Positions 7,848-18,310 of a DNA stretch of 64,000 nt are shown here, piece by piece. Numbering within the stretch: the stretch's first letter is position 1; each line of letters starts with the position of its first letter. The notes under the pieces are model-generated. The model saw only the letters and a program-made list of their open reading frames with translations, was not told where the DNA came from and ran no database searches. Where the stretch lies: contig NZ_JAGRPU010000028.1 of NCBI RefSeq assembly GCF_024606225.1, positions 17,837 through 81,836 of the forward strand, written 5' to 3'. The position numbers and the translations under genes are program-made. This DNA is from Endozoicomonas sp. ISHI1. Lineage in GTDB: Bacteria > Pseudomonadota > Gammaproteobacteria > Pseudomonadales > Endozoicomonadaceae.

Positions 7848-10800
7848 ATGGCCCCTCAAGTTTTGACGGCGAGGAAACAAAATAACCTCAAATTGTCGTT
7901 ATTCCTTAAACGAGCATACTTACATTTATTGATTCTATTTTGGATTGCTGGTCTCGTGCAGGCATGGGATGGAGTTGCTGGTCAACAGAGTAGTTCGCAT
8001 CCACATCAGTCACAAGCAATGGATTCAAAAGAAAACACACCAGAGTCAACACTCCCGCACCCTCACTTACTCGAATGGCAACCGCCATCAATGACAACAC
8101 TTGAAGATCAGATAAAGTCCCGTTTCTACATCCAACCTTCTCCAGAGTCAGGATATTCAGGAAGCGTTGAGCTGACTCTCACCATTCAGCCTTTTGAGCA
8201 ACTGGTGATCTGCGCAGCACATATCCAGTCTAAAAATAACGCTGACATCATAAGTCTCTCTGAGGAGTTTGACCCTTCAACTTCGGGCAGTATTTTTTAT
8301 TTAACCACCAAAAGCTGGCAGCTGGATATCACCCTGATAAGACCCTACCGATGCTCAGAAACACTCTTAAATAAATACAGCTATGACGTTGGTCAATTCA
8401 TACTCTCCACTCAACCCATACTCGCTCTGGCAACCGCCAGAAGCCAGAAGGAAGATAAAAAAACGACGGAAAATGAACCAAATAAAAAGGGAAAAGGGCT
8501 GAACATAACAGGACTTCAGGCAGGATCGAAATTTGACAGAACGGAGAGTGGTGACGGTGGTGGTATTTTTTGGCCCGGCGATGACAATAACCAGCATTGG
8601 AAACCACACTGGATGGCACTGCAAAGCAATACCGACTGGGAGATCAGCATAGGTCCCATACTCAGACTGGACTGGGGCTGGCTGACAGAGTTGACAGGTG
8701 ACAACCCTATGCACTGGCTGTTTGGAACCTGGAGTGGTGAGTCCGACAGAAGGCTGCGTGTAAATATCAATGGGAACCAGGTTAGTTCTTTGCGTCTCAC
8801 TCCAACGCAATTCAATCAACTCCTCAAAAACCTGGGAAGTACACAACAAGTCATACGGTGGTTGAAGCCCCTGCTCAACGGACAGGCGGAGTTTATAGAA
8901 CACCTGTTAGATATGTCCGAAGGCATTGAAGACCATGAAAAGGATATACAGGCTGCCATTATCGTTGAACGGATTGCAGCAGTGATTGAGCAGACTGATG
9001 AATTCGATCTTGATTTTGAGTTGAAGCTATTGAACGAAAAACAGGAGATAGTGAGATTGGAACCGGAGGGCACAGCTTCTGAAGAAATCATTAATGAATA
9101 CATGCTGCAAGCACCAGAGGCGAGCGGCGTTAGTGATCAGTTATTGCAAGTAGCAAGAGGTGGTAAAAGCAGTGTTGGCCCCGATGCAGGTGCACAAGCT
9201 AATGGTATTGAAGATCAGCAGGCAGATTCACTTCCAGAAAATACAAAGAAGCAGTCTGGCCATGAAGAAAGAAGTCGATTTAGCTTACCTGAGCCATACA
9301 CCTCTAATGGCTTGATCAATAGCTGGACGGTTAAAGGCATGCAAGTTGCTCTTATGCTCGGGCAAAATGGGTTGGAAGCCTGGGTTATGTCGGAGGATGG
9401 GAAAACGATTTTTATTCCCCCATACGACATTGTAAACATTCCAAAGGAAATCCAGAATGAGATCTGCCATTTGCGAGGATTTTGTAAAGGAACATGGGTA
9501 GACCTCCACAGATTAAACGACGGAAGTTATAAGGTATATGTTCATCCAAGATTAAGGGGTGGAGGGCCTATCGGAACGACTATAGGGGTTGCTTTAGGAG
9601 GCATTCAAGTTGCGGCTGGAGTAACACTTACATTGCGTACGGGTGAGCTGGAAGCGGCTGTAGGAGGAGCATTGATTAGCTCAGGGATACAAGGCTCAAT
9701 ATATAGCTGTAAAGCAAGAGACTGCGATCCAGGAGAGTATATCAAACAAAGCTTCATAGGAGGAATAAGTGGAGCAGTAGCTGGTTTGTGTACTTCCGGA
9801 GCATTGAAGGTATTAGGTAAATTTACTGGTTCAATAACCAGCGGAGCAACCCTAGGCAATGCCGCAACCACAGGCTTTTTAGTAGTGGATGACGTTCTTG
9901 CAGGAGCGGTTGGTGGATTTAGCTCAAATCTTGCCGAAAGTGCAACTAAAGCTGTAATTAATCGAGAAAACGGTACCTTTTTTACTAAAGAAACAGCAAG
10001 AAATGCTGTTATTGGAGCTTTTTCAGGTGGTACAGCCGGAGGTGTCGGGAATATATTAAGAGGGATATCATCCCAAGCAACGGCTCGCGTAATTAATGCT
10101 TGTGATGAAGAAATGGCAAGATCCAAACCTATGAAAGTTATTGCTGGAAGTTTAAGCGGATCTGTAGCGGGCGGTGCTACCTCTGCGATAAGTCGATTCA
10201 GCACTAATTGGCTCAGGGGAAACGACAAGCTGGATGGGTGTGGCTCCGCAGCGCTTGTAGGTGCAGGTATAGGATTTATAATCGGAGGTGTAAACGCTCA
10301 CAGAGCATATTCTTACTATACCAAAAGGGAGCTAACCCCTGAGGAACGGGATTGTATTGATAAATCTGTAGCGGGCTATATACAGGAAATGGTAAATGAA
10401 AAATCTAAAACCGAGCCCTTTCTCTTTGAGAGAAATAAAGAACATAAATTACGCATAACAAAAACTAATGAGATAAAAGTTAAGGTGGATTCGTTAAATG
10501 ATCGTATCTATTTTGAGATCCCATATCATGTGTTTTGCCGCATATATATAAGACCTATAATTTCTTTAAAATTAATTCCAAAATTTATTCGTGAAAGGAA
10601 GATATGGCAAGAGCATACAGAATTCGATATGACCCTGAGGACTGAAGTAAGTCTGAATCATTTTTGTAACACAGGGAAGGTTAATAATTACCATTACACA
10701 TTTGATACAAAACCGATTATAAAACCCCTTGGAAAACTCCTTGGCCCTAAAATTTGCGTATACGGTGAGGCTAAAGAAATGATTGAGGAGGAACTAGAAA

Positions 10801-11222
10801 GCCTCTTTGCTCAATTAGAAAGTCGCTCTCCAGAAATAATCTCTGGGATTCAGGGCTATATAGCAAACTCAATACCAAATCAAATAACGTTTCTAGATCG
10901 AAAAATTATTCTTACTAAGACAAGTGATGGAGATTATGAATTTGATTCGAAAACCAACCAGCTTGTTTGGAACAACCCTGTTAAGGTTCAAATATTAAGT
11001 GAAAAAGTAATTGTCGGTGGAGTATTACAAGTCAGAGTATCTATACATAACGTTGAGCGAAATTTAGAAATTGATCAGATCCGACTGTCTATAGATGATT
11101 CAACAAAACTATTGCTGGGGAAACAAGATATGTCATTATTTCTGCCATCTCTATATACAGAATTAGAACATCAATTAAATCTTATCAGAAAGCAAATTTT
11201 AGATCGCTATTTTCAACGATGA
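7848..11222 (+). CDS. Large exported protein with glycine-zipper membrane segments, function unknown
   Basis: A 1124-residue protein of unrecognised family. Residues 1-40 look like a signal peptide: basic start, hydrophobic YLHLLILFWIAGLVQA, possible cleavage before WDG. Residues 40-560 are hydrophilic and acidic with His/Ser/Pro-rich patches. Residues about 570-830 are rich in small residues and hold repeated glycine-zipper hairpins (GGISGAVAGL, GAFSGGTAGGVG, GSLSGSVAGGA, GAGIGFIIGGV), typical of segments that insert into membranes. Residues 830-1124 form a different, more AT-rich domain with many Lys, Ile and Asn. The modular plan resembles secreted effectors or toxins, but this is inference. 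No clear ribosome-binding site was seen at the ATG. The papain-like amidase gene follows 12 bases later. Confidence 0.7.
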   Translation: MAPQVLTARKQNNLKLSLFLKRAYLHLLILFWIAGLVQAWDGVAGQQSSSHPHQSQAMDSKENTPESTLPHPHLLEWQPPSMTTLEDQIKSRFYIQPSPESGYSGSVELTLTIQPFEQLVICAAHIQSKNNADIISLSEEFDPSTSGSIFYLTTKSWQLDITLIRPYRCSETLLNKYSYDVGQFILSTQPILALATARSQKEDKKTTENEPNKKGKGLNITGLQAGSKFDRTESGDGGGIFWPGDDNNQHWKPHWMALQSNTDWEISIGPILRLDWGWLTELTGDNPMHWLFGTWSGESDRRLRVNINGNQVSSLRLTPTQFNQLLKNLGSTQQVIRWLKPLLNGQAEFIEHLLDMSEGIEDHEKDIQAAIIVERIAAVIEQTDEFDLDFELKLLNEKQEIVRLEPEGTASEEIINEYMLQAPEASGVSDQLLQVARGGKSSVGPDAGAQANGIEDQQADSLPENTKKQSGHEERSRFSLPEPYTSNGLINSWTVKGMQVALMLGQNGLEAWVMSEDGKTIFIPPYDIVNIPKEIQNEICHLRGFCKGTWVDLHRLNDGSYKVYVHPRLRGGGPIGTTIGVALGGIQVAAGVTLTLRTGELEAAVGGALISSGIQGSIYSCKARDCDPGEYIKQSFIGGISGAVAGLCTSGALKVLGKFTGSITSGATLGNAATTGFLVVDDVLAGAVGGFSSNLAESATKAVINRENGTFFTKETARNAVIGAFSGGTAGGVGNILRGISSQATARVINACDEEMARSKPMKVIAGSLSGSVAGGATSAISRFSTNWLRGNDKLDGCGSAALVGAGIGFIIGGVNAHRAYSYYTKRELTPEERDCIDKSVAGYIQEMVNEKSKTEPFLFERNKEHKLRITKTNEIKVKVDSLNDRIYFEIPYHVFCRIYIRPIISLKLIPKFIRERKIWQEHTEFDMTLRTEVSLNHFCNTGKVNNYHYTFDTKPIIKPLGKLLGPKICVYGEAKEMIEEELESLFAQLESRSPEIISGIQGYIANSIPNQITFLDRKIILTKTSDGDYEFDSKTNQLVWNNPVKVQILSEKVIVGGVLQVRVSIHNVERNLEIDQIRLSIDDSTKLLLGKQDMSLFLPSLYTELEHQLNLIRKQILDRYFQR

Positions 11223-11234
11223 GGATTTTGGTAA

Positions 11235-11900
11235 ATGACTGAGCAGCCAAATTCCATGCCCATTCCAGAACTGCAAAAAGGCGACCTTCTGTTTCAACTT
11301 CGCAAGGGAGGAGAGCTGGAGTGGGTCATCAGTAGACTGTTTGCTGGTTATAACGGCATGGCCCTGAATCATGTGGCCATTGCGACTGAGAGCGGGGAGT
11401 TGGTTGAAGCGGTGATGCCAAAGGTTCAGACAATAACCCTGACTCAATTTATGGATAAATCGGTGTGCGATGGACTGGGACGACCATGCATTCTGGTGGC
11501 TCGTCTCAAGTCACCATGGCTTCCTTTAGTTAATAAAGCGTTGGCCTTTGCTGATCAGCAGTTGCACATTCCTTACAATAGGGACTTTTCTCCGCAGGGT
11601 CATGCTCGATCCGATATCAGTGAACGAGCCTGGTACTGTAGCGCTCTTGTTTTGGAAGCGTTCAGGTCTGCTAACGAGGGAGAACCGGTATTTCCAGAAA
11701 CCCCCATGGGGTTCCGTGATCTGGAAACCGGAGAAATATTGCCTTATTGGGTAGACTTTTATCAGAAGGTAGGACAACCCATACCGGAAGGAGAGCCGGG
11801 CTCACACCCCGCCCTGCTCTCATGTTCGGATAAGCTTGATGTGATCAGAGTGGTAGGACAACTTCCCGCCAGACAGGCTACTAACGGGCAGCTTGTCTGA
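11235..11900 (+). CDS. Permuted papain-like amidase, YaeF/YiiX type (C92-like)
   Basis: A 221-residue protein resembling YaeF/YiiX enzymes of the NlpC/P60 superfamily. The opening KGDLLFQLRKGG is the usual first strand. The probable catalytic residues are His46 in LNHVAIA and Cys135 in WYCSALV, in the permuted order His then Cys; Glu58 in the LVEAV segment may be the third polar residue. Family members act on amide, peptide or lipid-linked bonds; the substrate here is unknown. No signal peptide is evident. It is co-directional with, and 12 bases downstream of, the large glycine-zipper protein, so a joint function is plausible but not shown. Confidence 0.78.
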   Translation: MTEQPNSMPIPELQKGDLLFQLRKGGELEWVISRLFAGYNGMALNHVAIATESGELVEAVMPKVQTITLTQFMDKSVCDGLGRPCILVARLKSPWLPLVNKALAFADQQLHIPYNRDFSPQGHARSDISERAWYCSALVLEAFRSANEGEPVFPETPMGFRDLETGEILPYWVDFYQKVGQPIPEGEPGSHPALLSCSDKLDVIRVVGQLPARQATNGQLV

Positions 11901-11912
11901 GCTGAAGGGTTG

Positions 11913-12839
11913 TCAGGTGGCTTCTGATCGGGCTGCCTGTAGATAAAGCATCTCAAGAGCAATCGTAGCACCCGCCAGAGCGGTAATATCGGCGTGATCA
12001 TAAGCTGGTGCAACTTCAACCACGTCCATGCCCACAATATCCAGTCCCTGAAGACCTCTGAGCAGTTGCAAAGCCCGGTCCGAGCTCAGGCCGCCACAAA
12101 CCGGTGTTCCGGTTCCCGGAGCATAGGCCGGGTCCAGACAGTCGATATCAAAGGTCAGGTAAACAAGACGATCACCTGCTTTTTCGCGTATTTTTTCGAT
12201 TATCTCTGCCACTGGTGCACCGTTAACGTAGCTGGCATCCAGAACATTGAAACGGGTGTTCTTGTGATCGTAAGTGGTTCGAATACCAATCTGGGTTGAA
12301 GCCGAGGCATCAATCAACCCTTCAACCTGAGCATGATAAAACATGGTTCCGTGGTCGAACTTGCCACCCTGGTTATAGTCGTCGGTATGAGCATCAAAGT
12401 GGACCAATGCCAAAGGACCATGATATTTGGCGTGAGCTCTCAGCAAAGGCAGGGTAATAAAGTGATCGCCTCCAAACGACAGCATACGTTTGCCAGCAGA
12501 CAATAGCTGGTCGGCATGCTGAAACAGGGTATCGCTCATATCTTGGGCGTTACCGCATTCAAAGACCAGGTCACCACAGTCAGCAATGGACAGATAGTCT
12601 TTCAGGTTGAAGAACCAGGGCCAGCGCTTGCCCTCCCAGGATAGGTTTACCGATGCCTTGCGAATGGCCTCGGGACCAAAGCGAGCACCGCTGCGTCCTG
12701 TAGTCGCCAGATCAAAAGGAATGCCGGTAATGATCAGGTCAGCTCCCGACTGAACAGGATTGAAATCCAACGGCTGTCGCAGAAAGCCAAAGGCGTTAGC
12801 GTAAAGGGAGTGGTCTTCCTTTTTTATCGACGTAGTCAT
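11913..12839 (-). CDS. speB: Agmatinase (ureohydrolase family)
   Basis: A 308-residue arginase-superfamily enzyme, most likely agmatinase, which hydrolyses agmatine to putrescine and urea. The two-manganese site is complete: His126 in [10 protein letters not shown], Asp149/His151/Asp153 in HFDAHTDDY, and the two aspartates of [17 protein letters not shown]. It is the last gene of the speE-speA-speD-speB operon, starting 4 bases after speD ends. With SpeA upstream this gives the arginine-agmatine-putrescine route. Cytoplasmic. Substrate assignment rests mainly on context, since other ureohydrolases share the motifs. Confidence 0.93.
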   Translation of the reverse strand: MTTSIKKEDHSLYANAFGFLRQPLDFNPVQSGADLIITGIPFDLATTGRSGARFGPEAIRKASVNLSWEGKRWPWFFNLKDYLSIADCGDLVFECGNAQDMSDTLFQHADQLLSAGKRMLSFGGDHFITLPLLRAHAKYHGPLALVHFDAHTDDYNQGGKFDHGTMFYHAQVEGLIDASASTQIGIRTTYDHKNTRFNVLDASYVNGAPVAEIIEKIREKAGDRLVYLTFDIDCLDPAYAPGTGTPVCGGLSSDRALQLLRGLQGLDIVGMDVVEVAPAYDHADITALAGATIALEMLYLQAARSEAT

Positions 12840-12843
12840 GATT

Positions 12844-13776
12844 TTATCCCGTCAGTTCCACCGCCTGTAATGAGCGCTGCTCTTTGTGCTGGTAATGATT
12901 AAAGCTCATTTCATAGCCACACTGCAGAGGCAGACGGCACTCTGTCAGACAGCTGAACTCGCCATTTTCCCGCAAGGGCGCCGGTGCATTAAAGCCAATC
13001 AGATCCCAGCTCCCGGGGCGCAGGGCTTCCAGTAGCTTTTCCAGAATAGCGGTGTCTTCCATATTCAGGTTGGTTTCAAAGCTGACATAGGAGCTGTCTT
13101 CCTGAGGTGTGATATGGAAAGTGGCGTAACGATCATCCTTGATGGCGTTGAGAGAGTAGCCAAAGGGTTCAAACAACCAGTCACTCAGATCAAAATCTGG
13201 CAGGATTTCATCCAGTCTGAGCAATTGCCGGATGCCTTCAATCGTTTGTCCTTCACTACGAAGATAGTGAGCAGCTGCACCTTTGATATGATACATCAGT
13301 AATTCGCTGGTCTGATCATCCGCATGGGGATGATAGGGACGATTCAGATGGAAGATGTAGTTGTGGTGACTGTCCAGACTGCCGATACGGAAGGCACTAC
13401 CCTCCAGCTCAGACTGAATCCGGTTAATATCTTTCTCGAAAGACGTTTTCTGCAGATGCGACTGGTACTCATTTTTGCGTTGGAAACTGGCAAACAGAAT
13501 GTGTTCATCAGCGATGTGTTCCAGAAAATAAAGGAATGCATCGGCCAGAGTCGTGGTTCCACAGGTCAACATCAGGAAGCGGTCTTCCCAAACAAACAGA
13601 CTCGATTCTGACAGCAGATAAGCGTCGCAATAGTCATTACTCAGGGTCGTCAGAATGTCCGCCTGAGCCTTGGCCACCATATCAGACCAGAAGTCTTTGC
13701 CCAGCTCACGCAGCGAGCCCGCCTCGGCCGCTGTAATGACTTCTACTTTTTTTTCAGAGCCTTCGAAGAACATCAC
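12844..13776 (-). CDS. speD: S-adenosylmethionine decarboxylase, eukaryotic type (class 2)
   Basis: This proenzyme makes decarboxylated AdoMet, the aminopropyl donor for SpeE. It resembles the eukaryotic family, not the short bacterial SpeD proteins. Counting from GTG 13776: FFEGSEK near the start (human FFEGTEK, Glu5 and Glu8), the self-cleavage site LLSESSLFV with Glu57-Ser58 generating the pyruvoyl group, TCGTT with Cys72, and GYSLN...FHITPQ with Ser208 and His221, followed by YVSFETN. All processing and catalytic positions known from the human enzyme are thus present. The GTG is followed directly by ATG 13773, which overlaps the speA stop (TGATG); either could initiate. About 310 residues, close to the eukaryotic length. 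Confidence 0.93.
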   Translation of the reverse strand: MMFFEGSEKKVEVITAAEAGSLRELGKDFWSDMVAKAQADILTTLSNDYCDAYLLSESSLFVWEDRFLMLTCGTTTLADAFLYFLEHIADEHILFASFQRKNEYQSHLQKTSFEKDINRIQSELEGSAFRIGSLDSHHNYIFHLNRPYHPHADDQTSELLMYHIKGAAAHYLRSEGQTIEGIRQLLRLDEILPDFDLSDWLFEPFGYSLNAIKDDRYATFHITPQEDSSYVSFETNLNMEDTAILEKLLEALRPGSWDLIGFNAPAPLRENGEFSCLTECRLPLQCGYEMSFNHYQHKEQRSLQAVELTG

Positions 13777-15755
13777 AGCTCAACTCCTCCCAGGTGTTCA
13801 AGGTAGGTGTAGCCCTTTAGGCCTGCTTCCAGCTCTTCCAGCACAGAGGTCCGGCTGGATTCTGGCAGATATTCTTCCACCAGTTTCTGATAGGTATGCA
13901 GGAAGCTTTCCGGTTTCAGATTCACGTATTTAAGAACATCTTCTACGGTGTCCCCAGCCTGGAAATCAAACATCTCAATTAATCCAAGGTCTGTGACACG
14001 AACGGATACTGTGTCGGTGTCGCCAAATAAATTGTGCATGTCACCAAGAATTTCCTGATAGGCACCAACCAGGAAAATACCAATCATGTAAGGCTTGTCC
14101 GAATGCCACTCAGGGACAGGCAGAGTGGTTTCTATACCCTGACCGTCAACGTACTGGTCAATGGTGCCGTCGGAGTCACAGGTAATATCGAGCATAACGG
14201 CACGCTTTTCGGGCGGGCGGTTCAGTCCGGAAAGTGGCAGCACCGGGAATACCTGATCAATACCCCAGGCATCGGGCAACGATTGAAACAGTGAAAAGTT
14301 GACGTAGAATTTGTCAGCCAGTTTTTCACTCAGCTCATCAATCAGAGGTCTGTGCGAACGATTTTTATGAGACAGCCGTTTGGACAGCTCATAACAGATT
14401 CTTAAATTAATACTTTCTGCCCAGGCTCTCTGTTCCAGATCCAGCAGGCCTATTCCGAATTGGGTATGAACCTCAGAAAGGTCACTCTGAGTATCGTGGA
14501 ACAATTCAACCAGTGCCCGTTGCTCAACACCTTTCACCAGATCTTTCCAGGAGCCCCACATATTGTGGAGAAGTTGCGGGGCTTCTTTGCCCGGTGCCAC
14601 AGGCTCTTCCGGCTCGTAGCTTTCGACACCCACTACGTCGGTGATCAGGACGGCATGGTGCGCCGTCAGATTTCTACCCGACTCCGATATAATCCTTGGC
14701 ACAGGAATGGCCTGTTCAGCGCAAAGATCGCCCAGGGTATAAACGATATTGTTCGCATATTCCTGAAGGCTGTAGTTCATGGAACAGTTGCTCTGGCTTC
14801 GGGTACCTTCGTAGTCCACAGCCAGGCCGCCACCCACATCCAGACAATGGATCGGGGCACCCAGGCGATACAGTTCCGCATAAACTCTTGCACACTCGCT
14901 GATCCCCTTGCGGATATCACGAATATTCGACATCTGGGAACCCAGATGGAAGTGCAGCAGCTGCAAAGAATCCATGTTGTCACTGTCTTTTAGCCGCTTG
15001 ATGACATTCAGTACCTGGCTGGCAGACAGACCAAACTTGGATTTCTCGCCACCACTGGCCTGCCATTTTCCCTTGCCTTGAGAAGCAAGGCGAACACGAA
15101 GACCCAGCCTGGGGGGGACACCCAGTTCTTTGGCCTCTTTCAGAACCATTTCCAGCTCGGTGATTTTTTCCAGAACGATATACACCTGATGCCCCAGCTT
15201 TTCACCGATCAGCGCCAGACGAATGTATTCTCTGTCTTTGTAGCCATTGCAAACAATGACAGAGCTGGCACGGTTCGCCATGGCCAGTACTGCCAACAAC
15301 TCAGGTTTACTGCCACACTCAAGACCCAGTTGACGATCCTGTCTGGAGGCCTGGCTTTCCAGAATCTCCTCGACCACGGCCCGCTGCTGATTCACCTTGA
15401 TGGGATAAACCGCCAGGTAATCATTTCGATAGCCGTATTCGCCAATGGCCTGGTTAAAGGCGTCACACAGAGTGTTAACCCGATCATGGAGAATCTCCGG
15501 AAAACGTACCAGAATGGGCAATGACGCCCCTTTGCGAACCAGTTGAGCAGCAATATTATTGAGACTGACAGCCGGTCTGCCCCTGGGCAGATAGACGACC
15601 TCGCCGTCATCGTTAATATCGAAGTATCCCTGACTCCAATAGCGGGCATTGTAGGTGGAGCGTGACGCTTCCACGCTCCATTCGCTGTCTGTAGTCAGTG
15701 GCTCATGGCTGCTGATCGTGCTTTCCGGAAAGTCGGGCATCGCTGGGTTAGTCAT
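13773..15755 (-). CDS. speA: Biosynthetic arginine decarboxylase SpeA
   Basis: SpeA converts arginine to agmatine using pyridoxal phosphate. At 660 residues it matches the large biosynthetic enzyme. The PLP lysine lies in [15 protein letters not shown] (about residues 117-131). Further alanine-racemase-fold motifs include [15 protein letters not shown] (about 269-283), [14 protein letters not shown] and the C-terminal segment GYLV-like [18 protein letters not shown]. It overlaps the speE stop by eight bases and the speD start by one or four, showing a tightly coupled operon. No signal peptide; cytoplasmic. Confidence 0.97.
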   Translation of the reverse strand: MTNPAMPDFPESTISSHEPLTTDSEWSVEASRSTYNARYWSQGYFDINDDGEVVYLPRGRPAVSLNNIAAQLVRKGASLPILVRFPEILHDRVNTLCDAFNQAIGEYGYRNDYLAVYPIKVNQQRAVVEEILESQASRQDRQLGLECGSKPELLAVLAMANRASSVIVCNGYKDREYIRLALIGEKLGHQVYIVLEKITELEMVLKEAKELGVPPRLGLRVRLASQGKGKWQASGGEKSKFGLSASQVLNVIKRLKDSDNMDSLQLLHFHLGSQMSNIRDIRKGISECARVYAELYRLGAPIHCLDVGGGLAVDYEGTRSQSNCSMNYSLQEYANNIVYTLGDLCAEQAIPVPRIISESGRNLTAHHAVLITDVVGVESYEPEEPVAPGKEAPQLLHNMWGSWKDLVKGVEQRALVELFHDTQSDLSEVHTQFGIGLLDLEQRAWAESINLRICYELSKRLSHKNRSHRPLIDELSEKLADKFYVNFSLFQSLPDAWGIDQVFPVLPLSGLNRPPEKRAVMLDITCDSDGTIDQYVDGQGIETTLPVPEWHSDKPYMIGIFLVGAYQEILGDMHNLFGDTDTVSVRVTDLGLIEMFDFQAGDTVEDVLKYVNLKPESFLHTYQKLVEEYLPESSRTSVLEELEAGLKGYTYLEHLGGVEL

Positions 15756-16626
15756 TGACCTTCTGTATCGCCTTTTCTACGTATCCGGGCAGAGCAAAAG
15801 CTGCCTTGTGGATAGCGGGAGTGTAATAACGTGTTTCGACACCGCAGGCTTCAAAACGTTCAGTGACTGTTTCCAGAGAAACATGACGGGCTTCAGGATT
15901 GTCGGAACCCCAGGCAAAGGTCATGATACCGCCTGCATAAGTGGGTACAGCAGCACTGTAGAAGTAGCAGTCATCCATATAATGGCCCAGACGCCGGGTG
16001 GTGGTTTCTACTTCTTCCAGTTGCATGAAGCAGACGCCGTTCTGAGCGACAAAGATGCCGCCTTCTTTCAGCAGACGTTTGCAGCCAGCATAGAACTCTG
16101 AAGAGAACAGCACTTCACCAGGACCAATGGGATCTGTGCAGTCAGAAATGATGACGTCAAAGCTGCCGTCGGGTGTTTTTTCACGGTCACTGACAAAATT
16201 GATGCCGTCGTCAATCACCAGGTGGGCTCGTGGGTCTTCGTAGGCGCCAGCGGAGTGGTTGGGCAGCCACTTTTTGCACATGTCGACCACAGCGCCATCA
16301 ATTTCAACCATGGTGACGTGCTCAACGTTTTTGTGCTTTAGCACTTCACGCAGGATACCACCGTCACCACCACCGATGATCAGTACTCGCCGGGCGTTTC
16401 CGTGAGTCAGGATCGGCACATGAGTCATCATTTCGTGATAGATGAACTCATCTTTCTCTGTAGTCTGGATAACACCATCCAGCGCCATCATGCGACCAAA
16501 CATCTTGTTGTTGAATATGACCAGATGCTGGTGTTCGGTTTTCTGTTCGAACAGCATCTCATCGACGGAAAAGCTCTGGCCGTAGCCATCATAGAGGGTC
16601 TCAAGGTATGTGTTGTCTTTTAGCAT
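15748..16626 (-). CDS. speE: Spermidine synthase SpeE
   Basis: SpeE transfers the aminopropyl group from decarboxylated AdoMet to putrescine. The 292-residue product begins [19 protein letters not shown], the usual N-terminal strand region. The AdoMet-type loop is [17 protein letters not shown] (about 83-99), followed by [24 protein letters not shown] and the catalytic segment [17 protein letters not shown] chose ATG 16626 because AAAGGAAAGG lies a few bases upstream; a frame extension to 16656 has no such site. First gene of the polyamine operon; its promoter should lie in 16627-16830. Confidence 0.96.
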   Translation of the reverse strand: MLKDNTYLETLYDGYGQSFSVDEMLFEQKTEHQHLVIFNNKMFGRMMALDGVIQTTEKDEFIYHEMMTHVPILTHGNARRVLIIGGGDGGILREVLKHKNVEHVTMVEIDGAVVDMCKKWLPNHSAGAYEDPRAHLVIDDGINFVSDREKTPDGSFDVIISDCTDPIGPGEVLFSSEFYAGCKRLLKEGGIFVAQNGVCFMQLEEVETTTRRLGHYMDDCYFYSAAVPTYAGGIMTFAWGSDNPEARHVSLETVTERFEACGVETRYYTPAIHKAAFALPGYVEKAIQKVND

Positions 16627-16835
16627 GATGCCTTTCCTTTTAAAACCGACCTTCAATAACGGGAAGGTCCAACCAGCCAGTTGTCGGGACAGCAGTAGAG
16701 AGTCTGGAAATTCAGGACCAGCAGTGAATTGGAACCATTATAGAGGTGCCTCACTCTGGCGAGGGACTCGACCCTTGATCAAGCTCAAGGCTGTTAGAAC
16801 GCGCGAATTAAACCCTTGAAATGTCAGGATGACAA

Positions 16836-16870
16836 CCCCTGAGGCAGATTTAATCATTATCCCTCAGGGG
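16836..16870 (-). terminator. Strong hairpin between the exported hypothetical gene and the spe operon
   Basis: CCCCTGAGG (16836-16844) and CCTCAGGGG (16862-16870) form a perfect 9-bp stem with a 17-base AT-rich loop. It lies just after the reverse-strand gene ending at 16914 and upstream of speE, so it may end the former transcript. There is no clear T run on the reverse strand, so other roles are possible. Confidence 0.4.
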
Positions 16871-16913
16871 GTGCACATCGGGGAGCTGTGTTGGTAATCC
16901 AATTCAGGTGCCA

Positions 16914-17402
16914 TCAATCGTGACAGGCCACCACTATCGAGGCCATATCGCCAGGAAAGCTTTGATGCGCCTGCATTTTCAGGGAACCGTGACCTTCATA
17001 GGAGTAGGTCACATCACAGGTATGCTTGGGTTCATAGCGATTGAAGCTAATGCTGTTGTCGGTTTTAAAGAGAGGCATGTTTATATGCCAGTCAAACATT
17101 TGACGGTATTGTTCTCCGTACAGATGCACATAGGTCTCAAATCCGGCAAGGATCGAGCCGTTACATCCGTGTAGCGTGATAGATCCTTGAGAGAACACAG
17201 TATAACGTGTTCTGCCGCCTTCGATGATGCCATACTTGGGATGCCCCATATCCAGTAGCATGTCTTCACTGGTATGGTTCTCTAACTTGAAGGTCAGGTA
17301 CTCCAATGTATCATCGCCACAGACATAATCGCCGTTGGAAGAAGCATGAGTGCAGGCCAGACCAGCGAATACAGCAAAGATGACGGTTTTCTTTACGTCC
17401 AC
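16914..17402 (-). CDS. Exported hypothetical protein
   Basis: A protein of about 162 residues starting at GTG 17402, which follows CGGAG at a suitable distance; a longer frame from 17423 has no such site. The N-terminus MDVKKTVIFAVFAGLACTHA is a signal peptide with probable cleavage at THA/SSN. The mature part has five cysteines and is rich in beta-type sequence, with HGCNGSILAGFETYVHLYGE and KHTCDVTYSYEGHG. I do not recognise a family. Probably periplasmic or secreted. Confidence 0.6.
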   Translation of the reverse strand: MDVKKTVIFAVFAGLACTHASSNGDYVCGDDTLEYLTFKLENHTSEDMLLDMGHPKYGIIEGGRTRYTVFSQGSITLHGCNGSILAGFETYVHLYGEQYRQMFDWHINMPLFKTDNSISFNRYEPKHTCDVTYSYEGHGSLKMQAHQSFPGDMASIVVACHD

Positions 17403-17799
17403 GATGTTTCTCCGGGTTGCCACAATCGGAGCGGATTATCAATTTGAAATTGGACGCGTGTCACGTACTATGTTCTGTTTGTTACCGTGAAAATCCCCCG
17501 TTTCTTCTTCGATTAAGTCGTTACCCTACCCTTCTCGGATAAGCTAATCACTGTGCCGGTCAATTGTTTGTTTTGTCTGGGAGGATCAGGTCGGGGAGTC
17601 TTGTCCTTACTGACTTACCCAGCCGATACGCAATATGACTGAGTGATTGAAATTCATAATAGTCACACCAAAAATCCATAATAGTCGTATCCAAAATCCA
17701 ATTTGGTCAAAAATATGCTCTGTATCATCATGAATCTTTAGTTCGCCTTTGCTCCCTTTTTTGTTTTTGCCTAAAGTGGAAGAGCAATGGAGGTAGCTT
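17403..17799. other. Intergenic region between divergent genes
   Basis: No gene seen. Around 17650-17705 there is a short degenerate direct repeat of about 23 bases (core CCATAATAGTC, then CCAAAATCCAATTTGG). The region should carry the promoters of the exported hypothetical gene (reverse) and of the DUF29 gene (forward); no clear consensus promoter was recognised. Confidence 0.4.
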
Positions 17800-18282
17800 A
17801 TGGAAAACCTGTACGAAACTGACTTTTACCGCTGGAAAGAGCAACAGAAAGATCACTTGATCAACCGGCGCTTTGATCAACTTGATCTGGAGAGAGTCAT
17901 TGAGGAGTTTGATGATACGGGCAATGATCGAAACACCCTTCGATCCAGGCTAACGACTCTCTTGCTGCACTTGCTCAAATACCAGTACCAGACTCAGGTC
18001 ATTAATCCGTTGCTTCCAGAGCCTTATAGCTGCCGAAGCTGGAAAGGCGCCATCCGGGAACAGAGGGAACAGCTGGTCATTCTGCTACAGGACCGTTCCC
18101 ACCTGAATCACAAAGTCTGTGAGGTATTTGGCGACGCTTTCGCCAGTGGCAAGAAACTGGCTATTCAAGCCATGAATGATTATGTCCAGCCGCATCAGAG
18201 ACTGAATGAGAGGAGTTTTCCTGAAACCTGTCCCTGGGATTTTGAACAAATCATGACAGAGAATTGGTTGCCGGAAGGTTAG
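17800..18282 (+). CDS. DUF29 family protein
   Basis: A 160-residue DUF29 protein. Typical family features are the opening LYETDFYRWKEQQKDHLINRRF-type helix, the ERVIEEFDDTG segment (about 29-39), RSRLTTLLLHLLKYQYQ (about 48-64), SCRSWKGAIREQRE (about 76-89) and the late YPE-like SFPETCPWDFEQIM. DUF29 proteins are common in cyanobacteria and some Gammaproteobacteria and have no established function; some are linked to mobile or toxin-antitoxin regions. GGAGG precedes the ATG. The long copy of the palindromic repeat lies just downstream. Confidence 0.85.
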   Translation: MENLYETDFYRWKEQQKDHLINRRFDQLDLERVIEEFDDTGNDRNTLRSRLTTLLLHLLKYQYQTQVINPLLPEPYSCRSWKGAIREQREQLVILLQDRSHLNHKVCEVFGDAFASGKKLAIQAMNDYVQPHQRLNERSFPETCPWDFEQIMTENWLPEG

Positions 18283-18310
18283 TTGAACGGCAAGACGACT
18301 CACCTGCCTT

